Origin: Rhodoferax sp.
GTDB lineage: Bacteria; Pseudomonadota; Gammaproteobacteria; Burkholderiales; Burkholderiaceae_C
DNA: 12,400 nucleotides
Direction of reading: 5' to 3'
NCBI GenBank assembly: GCA_030683195.1
Contig: JAUXQA010000113.1
Location: 1 to 12,400 of the forward strand
In this document: one piece after another, positions 1 through 6,146 of the stretch
Numbering within the stretch: the first letter of the stretch is position 1
How the letters are laid out: every line of letters begins with the position of its first letter
Made by a program: the position numbers and the translations under genes
Notes under the pieces: generated by a model
Told to the model about the DNA's origin: nothing
Database searches by the model: none
What the model saw: the letters and a program-made list of their open reading frames with translations, nothing else

Positions 1-374
1 ACAAAATCCTTTTGAGCCCATGGCAGCTTGGGCGTGAGGTTGGGGTTTCCGACGTGGTAGGCCGAATAGGAGTTGAGCAGGGTGTAGCCATCGGGGTTGG
101 CGCGGGCCACGTGCTGGTAGGCCACGTTGCCGCTGCCGCCGCCCCGGTTGTCCACTACCACTGCCTGTCCGGTCACCTTGGCCAGGGAGTCGGACAGGAT
201 GCGGGCAGATGCGTCCACAAAACCGCCCGGCGGGTTGGGCACGACCAGTGTGATGGCCTTGGTGGGGTAGGCCTGTGCCAGCGCAGCGCCGCTCAGCAAG
301 GTAACCGCCGCGCCTGCCAGCAGCCGGCAAAGCAGCGTGGCCCGAAAGGGGGTGTTGTTGGTCAATGTGTTCAT
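1..374 (-). CDS. Bug/TctC-family periplasmic solute-binding protein, C-terminus cut by window edge
   Basis: This is an extracytoplasmic binding protein of the Bug family, associated with tripartite tricarboxylate transport, and is expected to capture a carboxylate in the periplasm. Only about 124 N-terminal residues are present, against roughly 320 in the family. Seen: a signal peptide with a hydrophobic core at about residues 18-32 ending ALAQA, with likely cleavage after residue 35, then YPTKAITLVVP. The family motif PNPPGG follows at about 46-51, and a DNRGGGSGN segment that matches the usual family pattern comes after it. The ATG is preceded by AAAGGAG at good spacing. It lies 37 bp after the maleate isomerase stop on the same strand, so the two are probably one operon. 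No TctA/TctB membrane subunits are in view, which is usual for orphan Bug proteins. The ligand cannot be read from sequence; maleate or a related dicarboxylate is inferred from the neighbour. Confidence 0.9.
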   Translation of the reverse strand, partial: MNTLTNNTPFRATLLCRLLAGAAVTLLSGAALAQAYPTKAITLVVPNPPGGFVDASARILSDSLAKVTGQAVVVDNRGGGSGNVAYQHVARANPDGYTLLNSYSAYHVGNPNLTPKLPWAQKDF

Positions 375-411
375 GATGTTTGTCTCCTTTTTAATAGTCA
401 GTTATGCGTCA

Positions 412-1185
412 TCAATAGCGGCCCGACAGCAGGGCGCCGGCACCCGGAACGCGCCGCTCAAGTCCAAGGCTTCTCAGTAGAGCATAGGTTGTGCAGACTG
501 AGCTGGACACCACAGGCAGCCCGCTGGCCGCCTCGATCAGGGGCACAGACGCCAACGAAGGCATCTGCACGCAGGCGGAGGCAACGATGGCATCTGCGCC
601 CTGGGTGTTGAGCTGTTTGAACAATTCGGCGGGTGCCTTGGGGTCGCGTGCGCCCACGGTCAGGTTATCGTGGATTTCGAGCGAGATGCTGTCGATCACT
701 TCAATGCCTTCGTTTTCGATGTAGTCGATTACCAGTTGGGTCAGTGGTTTCATGTAGGGCGCAATGATGGCCACGCGTTTGGCGCCTATGGCCTGCAAGC
801 CTTCAACCAGCGCGCCGGCACTGGTGATGATCGGCGTCGGTGCGCCATTGGCCGCGGTGATCTCGTTCAGGCGGCGCTGCGATTCCCGGTGATAGCCCTT
901 GCCCATGCTCATGATGGCGACCAGGCAGGCGTAACCCATGGCGTCCACGCGGGCGTCTGACAGCTCCAGCGCACAGCGGTCGGAGTCGCGGTCCATGGCT
1001 GCCAGTTCCTCCCGAGTCACGGACTTCATGCGCATCCGGCTGGAATGAAAGGTAAAGCGCTCGGGCAGTATCAGTTCGCGCGCTCGCAGCATGGCCGGAA
1101 TCTCGGTTTCCATGGTGGTATTGGAGCTCGGCACGATCAGTCCGATGCGGTAGTTCCGGCCTGACGGTGGTGCAGTTTCTTGCAT
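412..1185 (-). CDS. maiA: Maleate cis-trans isomerase (Asp/Glu racemase superfamily)
   Basis: Maleate isomerase (EC 5.2.1.1) converts maleate to fumarate in the cytosol, for example at the end of nicotinate catabolism (NicE). The 257-residue product has the family length. Seen: the very characteristic start RIGLIVPSSNTTMETEIPAM at about residues 13-32, FHSSRMRMK near 46-54, MGYACLVAIMSMG with Cys87, and ASACVQMPS with Cys205. It ends VPGAGALLSG. Cys87 and Cys205 occupy the places of the two catalytic cysteines that handle the C2-C3 bond in maleate isomerases. The close match across the whole length argues against arylmalonate decarboxylase or aspartate racemase, the other members of the superfamily. 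The ATG has an upstream AGGAA. It is first in an operon with the Bug protein and is divergent from the LysR gene at 1314, which probably controls it. No other nicotinate pathway genes are in view, so the source of maleate is unknown. Confidence 0.9.
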   Translation of the reverse strand: MQETAPPSGRNYRIGLIVPSSNTTMETEIPAMLRARELILPERFTFHSSRMRMKSVTREELAAMDRDSDRCALELSDARVDAMGYACLVAIMSMGKGYHRESQRRLNEITAANGAPTPIITSAGALVEGLQAIGAKRVAIIAPYMKPLTQLVIDYIENEGIEVIDSISLEIHDNLTVGARDPKAPAELFKQLNTQGADAIVASACVQMPSLASVPLIEAASGLPVVSSSVCTTYALLRSLGLERRVPGAGALLSGRY

Positions 1186-1313
1186 GGTGTGTTCCTGATG
1201 GCGGTAATAGAACGCTGAATGAGCGGTCAGAAGTCCGATTTTTGGCTGTTTGATTCATACAAGCAAATACATAATAAAGATTAATCCATACTGAACCAAG
1301 ATCAATACACGCC
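1186..1313. promoter_or_regulatory. Divergent maiA/lysR control region with a LysR-type dyad
   Basis: This 128-bp AT-rich gap separates two divergent genes. A dyad, TTTG-N11-CAAA with extra inner TT/AA pairing, spans 1249-1267 (centre 1258) and is a candidate operator for the LysR protein. A leftward promoter candidate for maiA has -35 TTGGTT (minus strand, 1299-1294) and -10 TATTAT (1276-1271) with 17 bp between. The dyad would then sit close to the start site. On the plus strand the dyad overlaps the likely -35 zone of lysR, which would suit autorepression. The lysR gene itself has no clear Shine-Dalgarno sequence. The boxes were read by eye; no start site is known. Confidence 0.45.
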
Positions 1314-2276
1314 ATGGAATTGCGACAAATCCGATATTTCACGGTCCTTGCCGATGAGCTCAGCTTCACCCGTGCGGCGCGTCGCCTTCATATTTCACAG
1401 CCGCCCTTGAGTTTTCAGATCGCCAGCCTGGAGGTCGAACTTGGCGCGCGACTCTTTGACCGCACCAGCCGCAGCGTGGCCCTGAGCGCGGCAGGGCAGG
1501 CCTTCTTGCCCCACGCGCAGGCCGTTTTGGCGCGGCTGGACGAAGCACGTAGCCATGTGACGCGCGTGGCCAGTGGGCTTGAGGGGCGGGTCAAGGTGGG
1601 CCTGGCCGGTTCCCACTTCCTGGGGCCGTTCCCCCAATTCATCCAGCAGTTCCGGTTGCAGCGGCCCGATGTGGATGTGGCATTGAACGAGATGAAGCCG
1701 TCCGATCATCTCCAGGCCTTGCGCGACGGCCAACTGGACCTTTGCGTGTCGCGCAACCCGCTCAACGACGGGCAGATCAGCGCAGCATTGCTTTGGCGTG
1801 ATCCCGTCGTGGTCGCTCTGCCGCCGGGTCACCGGCTGGCAAGCCGCAGCCAACTCGGTCTGGCAGAGCTGCACGACGAGGACTTTGTGTTTTTGCGACT
1901 GGATTCTTCGTCTTTTGCCATGCGCCTGTTTGATGCTTGTGTGCAGGCCGGCTTTGCGCCGCGCATTGTTCAACAGGTGGTGGAAGTGCCCGCTGCGTTG
2001 AATCTGGTGGCTGCTGGCTTGGGCGTTGCTCTGGTGCCAGCGACCCTCGCCATGCTGCGGGCTGATGCGGTCTGCACTTGTCCCCTGCAAATGGGCGTTG
2101 GCAGTGATCTCAATGGCGATGTGTATGCGCTTTGGCGCACGTTGGATGCCGCGCCTGCGGTGGCCGAGTTTAAAGAACGGCTGTTGGTTTGGGCAGCCAC
2201 CCTTCCGGATTTTTACCGGCAGGGCGTGGATACGCCATATGGGCTACCAGCCGGCGTCTTGATTGATCCGGACTGA
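1314..2276 (+). CDS. LysR-family transcriptional regulator (next to maiA)
   Basis: This LysR-type DNA-binding regulator probably senses the substrate or a product of the divergent maiA-Bug operon. The protein is 320 residues, slightly longer than the usual 295-310. Seen: the N-terminal winged helix-turn-helix at about residues 1-60, starting MELRQIRYFTVLADELSFTRAA and including RRLHISQPPLSFQIASLE, LFDRTSR and LSAAGQAFL. A linker helix follows, then a periplasmic-binding-like effector domain from about residue 90 to 300 with VKVGLAGSHF, the DGQLDLCVS segment and VVVALPPGHRLA. The ATG is chosen because MELRQIRYF is the standard family start, even though its ribosome site is weak. About 18 residues beyond the usual end contain no motif I recognise. 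Its effector is unknown; maleate is a guess from the neighbourhood. Confidence 0.93.
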   Translation: MELRQIRYFTVLADELSFTRAARRLHISQPPLSFQIASLEVELGARLFDRTSRSVALSAAGQAFLPHAQAVLARLDEARSHVTRVASGLEGRVKVGLAGSHFLGPFPQFIQQFRLQRPDVDVALNEMKPSDHLQALRDGQLDLCVSRNPLNDGQISAALLWRDPVVVALPPGHRLASRSQLGLAELHDEDFVFLRLDSSSFAMRLFDACVQAGFAPRIVQQVVEVPAALNLVAAGLGVALVPATLAMLRADAVCTCPLQMGVGSDLNGDVYALWRTLDAAPAVAEFKERLLVWAATLPDFYRQGVDTPYGLPAGVLIDPD

Positions 2277-2297
2277 TTAATTCAATAGCAAAAATAC

Positions 2298-2332
2298 AGC
2301 CCGGCTTTTGATGACCGGCCTTCAGCCGGGCT
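2298..2332. terminator. Hairpin terminator between convergent lysR and dadA-type genes
   Basis: An 8-bp perfect stem, AGCCCGGC (2298-2305) with GCCGGGCT (2325-2332), encloses a 19-nt loop. A shorter alternative, CCGGC-CTTCA-GCCGG (2315-2329), uses part of the same arm. In the minus direction the stem is followed by GTATTTTTGCTATT, so it best serves the dehydrogenase transcript. In the plus direction only GGGTTT follows. The dehydrogenase stop codon at 2322-2324 lies inside the structure. Confidence 0.55.
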
Positions 2333-3575
2333 GGGTTTGCAGCACGCCAATATGGCCGGCACCCGCCGCCACCACATCGCCCAGCATGTCGGCCGTCACC
2401 GCTGACAGTGTCCATCCCAGGTGACCGTGGCCGGTGTTGTAGAACACGTTGGCCGCCTTGCCCCGGCCTACGCGGGGCATCATGTTGGGCATCATGGGGC
2501 GCAGGCCGGCCCATGGCACCACCGAGCGGGTGTTGATTTGCGGGAAACATTGCGCCACCCAATCCACCAGGGGGCGAATGCGGTCGGCGCGAATGTCCCG
2601 GTTCACGCCGTTGAACTCGGCCGTGCCCGCCACGCGAAAACGCGTGAGGCCCAGGCGGCTGGTGACCAACTTGGTCTCGTCGTCAAGCAAGCTCACCTGG
2701 GGCGCGCCCCTCTGGCTGGCTTCGTCATCCAGATTGACCGTGATGGAGTAGCCCTTGACCGGGTAAATATTCACGCGGTCGCCCAGTTGGGCGGCGAAAT
2801 CGCGGCTGGCCACGCCGGCACAGACCACCACGCCATCAAACGTGTGCACGCTGGGGGCCGCCACTTGCTGCGCCACGGTGATCACGGCTTGCCGGCCATT
2901 GCTTTGCACCGAGGTCACATCCTGGCCGTACAAGGTGCGCACGCCCAGTCGCTCGGCGGCGGCGGCCAGGCCCGAGGTGAACTTGTGGATGTCGCCGGTG
3001 GAGTCGCTCTCGGTGAAGTAGCCACCGTAGTAGTTGCCCGCCAGGGTGGGCTCAATGGCTTTCATTTCCTGCGGCGTCACCGCGCGGCGGGGCAAGCCGC
3101 CTTTGGCGAGCATCTTGGACACCTCACCGGCGTGGTCAAAGCCTGCCTTGTTGCGGTAGATGTGCAGAATGCCTTCGCGCTTGAGGTCAAAGTCAATGCC
3201 CTCGGCCTGTGCCCAGGCAAACAGGTGTTTGCGCGCGGCCACTGCCAGGCGTGTGGTCTCGATCGTGTTGCGTTCGTAGTGGGGCATGGCGGCCATGAAC
3301 TCCACAAACCAGGACAGTTTGTGCCAGGTCGGACGGGGGTTGACCAGCAGCGGTGCGTCGCTTTTGAGCATCCACTTCAGGCCCTTGAGGATGGTGGACC
3401 AGTGTGTCCAGACCTCGGCGTTGGACGCCGAGAGTTGCCCGCCGTTGGCAAACGAGGTTTCCATGGCGGCGTAGCGATGCCGCTCGAACAAGGTGACGGC
3501 AAAGCCGCGTTTGGCCAAGGCGTAGGCGGTGGTGACGCCGGTGATCCCGCCGCCAATGACTGCAATTGTTTTCAT
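2322..3575 (-). CDS. dadA: DadA-type FAD-dependent D-amino acid dehydrogenase / glycine-oxidising enzyme
   Basis: This is a flavoprotein of the DAO/DadA family that oxidises an amino acid to its 2-oxo acid plus ammonia and passes electrons to the respiratory chain. It has 417 residues, a normal length. Seen: an N-terminal Rossmann fold with GGGITG (8-13, GxGxxG) and acidic FER at 30-32 for the ribose; SFANGGQLSASNAEVW near 41-55; IYPVKGYSITV in the middle; and WAGLRPMMPNMMP followed by YNTGHGHLGWTLS near the C-terminus, which closes the FAD site. The ATG at 3575 is preferred because the GxGxxG then falls at residue 8. An upstream in-frame ATG at 3629 lies inside the riboswitch expression platform. 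The leader holds a tandem glycine riboswitch, so glycine rather than D-alanine may be the physiological substrate or signal; that is inference. The symbol dadA is by family only. Confidence 0.85.
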   Translation of the reverse strand: MKTIAVIGGGITGVTTAYALAKRGFAVTLFERHRYAAMETSFANGGQLSASNAEVWTHWSTILKGLKWMLKSDAPLLVNPRPTWHKLSWFVEFMAAMPHYERNTIETTRLAVAARKHLFAWAQAEGIDFDLKREGILHIYRNKAGFDHAGEVSKMLAKGGLPRRAVTPQEMKAIEPTLAGNYYGGYFTESDSTGDIHKFTSGLAAAAERLGVRTLYGQDVTSVQSNGRQAVITVAQQVAAPSVHTFDGVVVCAGVASRDFAAQLGDRVNIYPVKGYSITVNLDDEASQRGAPQVSLLDDETKLVTSRLGLTRFRVAGTAEFNGVNRDIRADRIRPLVDWVAQCFPQINTRSVVPWAGLRPMMPNMMPRVGRGKAANVFYNTGHGHLGWTLSAVTADMLGDVVAAGAGHIGVLQTQPG

Positions 3576-3601
3576 GAGAATTGAGCTTTCAAAACGCCAA
3601 A

Positions 3602-3639
3602 GGGTGGAGCACCCGCATGCAAGTCGCATGGCTGGTGCG
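3602..3639 (-). promoter_or_regulatory. Candidate expression platform of the glycine riboswitch
   Basis: Between aptamer 2 and the gene, the minus strand can form a long hairpin. Its outer stem pairs GCACC (3638-3634) with GGTGC (3613-3609). Its inner stem pairs CATGC (3630-3626) with GCATG (3620-3616) around a 5-nt loop. A short competing hairpin, GGGTG-CTC-CACCC (3614-3602), shares the GGGTG arm, so the two exclude each other. The short one is followed by TTTGGCGTTTT, a weak terminator-like tail. Which state is ON cannot be told by eye. Confidence 0.4.
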
Positions 3640-3640
3640 C

Positions 3641-3740
3641 CCCCTCTGTGTTAGGACCTGAGAGATTCACGAGCGCAGAGCGTCTCGCTTGCTCCTTCGG
3701 TGCACTGGCGGACGAATGCGCCAGCGGCTCTTCAGAGATA
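3641..3740 (-). promoter_or_regulatory. Glycine riboswitch, aptamer 2 of tandem pair
   Basis: This is the second glycine-binding domain in the leader of the dadA-type gene. P1 pairs CTCTG (minus strand, 3737-3733) with CAGAG (3648-3644). Conserved elements follow in order: GAAGAGCC, then ACCGAAGGAGCAA in the core, a variable hairpin, and AATCTCTCAGGTCC before the closing P1 strand. The GAAGGAGCAA and CTCTCAGG blocks match those of aptamer 1, as expected for the tandem class in which both domains bind glycine and dock on each other. Confidence 0.92.
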
Positions 3741-3746
3741 TGGCAT

Positions 3747-3837
3747 GTGACCGGTCCGTTTGCCTGAGAGTTTCCGGGGCGGTTGCTCCTTCGGCGCTGC
3801 CCAACACGCTGATGCGCTGGCAGTCTCTCCCGATCAC
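3747..3837 (-). promoter_or_regulatory. Glycine riboswitch, aptamer 1 of tandem pair
   Basis: This is the first glycine-binding domain. P1 is an 8-bp helix of GTGATCGG (minus strand, 3837-3830) with CCGGTCAC (3754-3747), with one G-U pair. Diagnostic blocks are GGGAGAGACTGCC at its 5' side, GCCGAAGGAGCAACCGCCCCGGAAA in the core with the typical GAAGGAGCAA, and CTCTCAGGCAAACGGACC at its 3' side. About 6 nt separate it from aptamer 2. Tandem glycine riboswitches usually turn on glycine-consuming genes when glycine is high; the gene 3' of this one is an amino acid dehydrogenase. Confidence 0.94.
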
Positions 3838-3855
3838 CTGTCGACACAAGGTCGA

Positions 3856-3888
3856 ATTAAATTGGCCCGAGTTTAACGGGCAAAAAAC
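3856..3888 (-). promoter_or_regulatory. Possible promoter and small hairpin ahead of the riboswitch
   Basis: On the minus strand, TTGCCC and TTTAAT stand 16 bp apart across the end of the amidohydrolase gene and could be a sigma-70 promoter for the riboswitch-dadA transcript. The same stretch holds a 5-bp hairpin, GCCCG-TTAAACT-CGGGC (3881-3865), with the amidohydrolase stop codon in its loop and no proper U-tract. It is therefore unclear whether the riboswitch transcript starts here or continues from the upstream operon. Read by eye only. Confidence 0.3.
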
Positions 3889-5048
3889 GTTTGAACGAGC
3901 GAGGTCCAATAGGCCGCGCCGGTGGCAATGTTGTCGTCATTGAAGTCGTAGCCGGGGTTGTGCACCATGCACGCGCCCGCAGAGTCACCGTCACCATTGC
4001 CAATGAGCAGGTAGCTGCCGGGTACTTTTTCAAGCATGAAGGCGAAGTCTTCACTGCCCGTTAAGGCTGGGCCCTGCAGGGTCACGCGCTCAGGGCCTGC
4101 CAGTTTGAGCGCCACCTGTCGTGCAAACTCGGTCTCGGGCCCGGTGCTCACCAGCACGCAATAGCCCTGGCGCCAATCGACCTCGGCGCGCACGCCAAAG
4201 CTCTCGGCCTGGGCCACCACCAGCGCCTTGATGCGCTGCTCCAGCAGGCGGCGGACCTCGGGGTCCAGCGCGCGCACGCTGATCTCCAGCGTGGCTAGCG
4301 CCGGAATCACGTTGTTAGCCTGGCCCGCATGCAGGGCGCCTACCGTCACCACGGCGGTGTGCAGCGGGTCCACATTGCGCGAGACGATGGTTTGTAACGC
4401 CATGACGATGGACGCCGCAGCCACCAGCGGGTCGGCTGCGCGGTGCGGCATGGCCCCGTGGCCACCCGTGCCGTGGATGCGCACCGTAGCGTAGTCGCTG
4501 GAGGCCATGGCCGCGCCCTCCCGAAAAACAAAATGCCCCACTGGCGTGCCGGGCATGTTGTGCATGGCAAACACCGCGTCACACGGGTGCTGTTCAAACA
4601 GGCCATCAGCCATCATGCGCACGGCACCGCCGCCACCTTCTTCGGCTGGCTGAAAAATCATGTTCAAGGTGCCGTCAAACGTCACATCCCGGGCAATGGT
4701 TTTGGCGGCCGCCATGAGCATGGCGGTGTGGCCATCGTGGCCGCAGGCATGCATCAGGCCCGGCTTCACGCTGGCCCATTCGGCGCCCGTGGCCTCTTGG
4801 ATGGGCAGCGCATCCATGTCGGCGCGCAGGCCCAGGCAACGCTTGCCGGGTCCCCGCGTCAAGGTGCCGACCACGCCCGTGCCGCCCAGACCCCGGTGCA
4901 CCGCGTAGCCCCAGCTCTCCAGCTTCGCGGCCACCAGTTCGGCCGTGCGGTGCTCCTCAAAGGCCAATTCAGGGTAGCTGTGGATGTCGCGCCGCAGCTG
5001 GATGAATTCGCCCACCCGTTCGGTGAGCGCATCACGCAAGTAGGTCAT
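3873..5048 (-). CDS. M20 metallopeptidase-family amidohydrolase (hippurate hydrolase / N-acyl amino acid hydrolase type)
   Basis: This is a cytosolic di-metal amidohydrolase of peptidase family M20D, which cleaves N-acyl or N-aroyl amino acids such as hippurate to an acid plus an amino acid. It has 391 residues, close to the family norm. Seen: RRDIHSYPELAFEE (19-32), LRADMDALPI (74-83), MHACGHDGHTAML (99-111) with metal ligands Cys102 and His104, QPAEEGGGGA (133-142) with Glu136/Glu137, a His163 ligand in AMHNMPG, the dimerisation-domain motif GGHGAMPH (195-202), and GSEDFAFM (331-338) followed by His363 in HNPGYDFND. The ATG at 5048 is chosen because it lies one base after the Bug stop codon and gives the usual distance to the RRDIH motif. 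An in-frame ATG at 5111 would overlap the Bug gene by 62 bp. It is the second gene of a Bug-amidohydrolase operon. The exact substrate is not readable; hippurate is one option. Confidence 0.9.
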   Translation of the reverse strand: MTYLRDALTERVGEFIQLRRDIHSYPELAFEEHRTAELVAAKLESWGYAVHRGLGGTGVVGTLTRGPGKRCLGLRADMDALPIQEATGAEWASVKPGLMHACGHDGHTAMLMAAAKTIARDVTFDGTLNMIFQPAEEGGGGAVRMMADGLFEQHPCDAVFAMHNMPGTPVGHFVFREGAAMASSDYATVRIHGTGGHGAMPHRAADPLVAAASIVMALQTIVSRNVDPLHTAVVTVGALHAGQANNVIPALATLEISVRALDPEVRRLLEQRIKALVVAQAESFGVRAEVDWRQGYCVLVSTGPETEFARQVALKLAGPERVTLQGPALTGSEDFAFMLEKVPGSYLLIGNGDGDSAGACMVHNPGYDFNDDNIATGAAYWTSLVQTFFAR

Positions 5049-5049
5049 G

Positions 5050-6036
5050 TCACTGAGGCTGCAGATTGATGGATTTGGCAATGGCGCGGAACTGGGCCGT
5101 GCCGTCTTCATAGGCCTTGTCCATCGCTTGCAAGGACAAAGGCTTGGCCACCAACTGGCTGTTGGCTTCCAGGTTGGCGCGCACGGTAGGGTCGCTCAAA
5201 GAATCGGTAATGGCTTTGTGGATGGTTTGAACCACAGGCTCAGGTGTGCCTTTTTTGACAAAGTAGCCAGTCCAGATGTTGAAGACAAAGTTCTTCAGGG
5301 ACTTGCTCTCGGTGATGGCGGGATAGTCCTTCATCGACTCCGTGCGTTCGGCATTCAGCATGGCCAGCACTTTGAGCTTGCCCTGCTTTTCCAGTTCCAC
5401 ATTCGCTTTGCCCATGGGCGCCAGGAAAATGTCGATTTGGCCGCCCAGCAAATCCTGAATGGCGGGTGCGATACCTTTGTAGGGCACATGCGTCATCGGG
5501 ATGTCTGTGGTTTTGGACAAATGCTCCCCCAGCAGGTGATAAAACGAGCCTGGCCCGACGCTGGCATAGGTGACGGGGCGGCCTTCTTTGGCTTGCTTGC
5601 GGGCGTAATCCAGGAATTCATCGACGTTGCTGACGGGCAAGTCCTTGCGTGTCACAAAACCAATTTGCGCCGTAGCAATCATCTGCACCAGGCGGAAGTC
5701 TTCGCTTTTGAACTTGACTGCCGAGATCGCCAAAGGCGCCAGGATCAATTCATTGGGTGAGCCCTGGAAAATGAGTTGTCCGTCGGCTGGCGAACTCAGC
5801 ACCTTCTGCGCCGCAATGGCACCGCTGGCGCCGCCCAGGTTCTCAACCAGCACGGGTTGCCCCATGTTTTTGGACAAGGTGGTGTTGACCGTGCGGGCAA
5901 TCACGTCCGACAAGCCGCCAGCAGGGTAGGGCACCAGCAAGGTCACAGGTTTGCTGGGATAGGCCTGCGCGCACACGGCGCCCGCCAGGAAAATTCCGCT
6001 CAGCAAAGCGGCCCAGCGCTTGGATGTGTTTGACAT
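5050..6036 (-). CDS. Bug/TctC-family periplasmic solute-binding protein
   Basis: This is a complete Bug-type binding protein of 328 residues, a normal length. Seen: a positively charged start SNTSKRW, a hydrophobic core at about residues 9-22 and an AQA signal-peptidase site with likely cleavage after residue 25. YPSKPVTLLVPYPAGG follows, then NLGGASGAIA, SPADGQ, VGPGSFYHLL, HVPYKGIAPAIQDLLGGQID and a C-terminal helix region; all are family landmarks. The ATG at 6036 is chosen because CTGGAGC lies 7-10 bp upstream. The in-frame ATG at 6069 has no ribosome site and would put 11 polar residues before the signal peptide. It starts a two-gene operon with the M20 amidohydrolase, so the ligand may be the substrate of that enzyme, such as an N-acyl amino acid. 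No membrane subunits are encoded nearby. It is divergent from the LysR gene at 6147. Confidence 0.93.
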   Translation of the reverse strand: MSNTSKRWAALLSGIFLAGAVCAQAYPSKPVTLLVPYPAGGLSDVIARTVNTTLSKNMGQPVLVENLGGASGAIAAQKVLSSPADGQLIFQGSPNELILAPLAISAVKFKSEDFRLVQMIATAQIGFVTRKDLPVSNVDEFLDYARKQAKEGRPVTYASVGPGSFYHLLGEHLSKTTDIPMTHVPYKGIAPAIQDLLGGQIDIFLAPMGKANVELEKQGKLKVLAMLNAERTESMKDYPAITESKSLKNFVFNIWTGYFVKKGTPEPVVQTIHKAITDSLSDPTVRANLEANSQLVAKPLSLQAMDKAYEDGTAQFRAIAKSINLQPQ

Positions 6037-6062
6037 GTCGTTGCTCCAGAGTGGTTGTTGTG

Positions 6063-6133
6063 TTTTCATTCTAGGAACCCGTTTTTATAATGTCCAAGGC
6101 ATTCTTATGACAATTAGCATAACTTTTATGCAT
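6063..6133. promoter_or_regulatory. Overlapping divergent promoters and operator dyad, lysR2/Bug2
   Basis: Plus strand: TATAAT at 6086-6091 with TTTTCA at 6063-6068, 17 bp apart, could drive the LysR gene. Minus strand: -35 TTGTCA (6113-6108) and -10 TATAAA (6089-6084), 18 bp apart, could drive the Bug operon. The two -10 boxes overlap, so the promoters should exclude each other. A perfect inverted repeat, GCATAA-CTT-TTATGC (6117-6131), sits just upstream of the minus-strand -35 and inside the LysR leader. That is a good position for a LysR protein to activate the operon and limit itself. A second dyad, AATG-N7-CATT, lies at 6089-6103. Confidence 0.55.
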
Positions 6134-6146
6134 ACCTGGAATTGAC

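Noticed and set aside
803..1369. A 188-codon minus-strand frame overlapping maiA and lysR
   Set aside because: It is out of frame with maiA, shows no family motif and starts inside lysR.
2421..3584. A 387-codon open frame on the plus strand across the dehydrogenase gene
   Set aside because: It is the high-GC antisense shadow of the dehydrogenase gene. Its product is rich in His, Gly and Ala with no domain, and the opposite strand has full family motifs.
3572..3943. Small open frames on both strands in the dadA leader
   Set aside because: They lie across the glycine riboswitch, whose conserved RNA blocks explain the sequence.
5957..6036. Possible lipobox in the second Bug protein signal peptide (AGAVC)
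   Set aside because: The residue before Cys is Val, which does not fit the lipobox, while AQA followed by YPSKPV is a standard signal peptidase I site.
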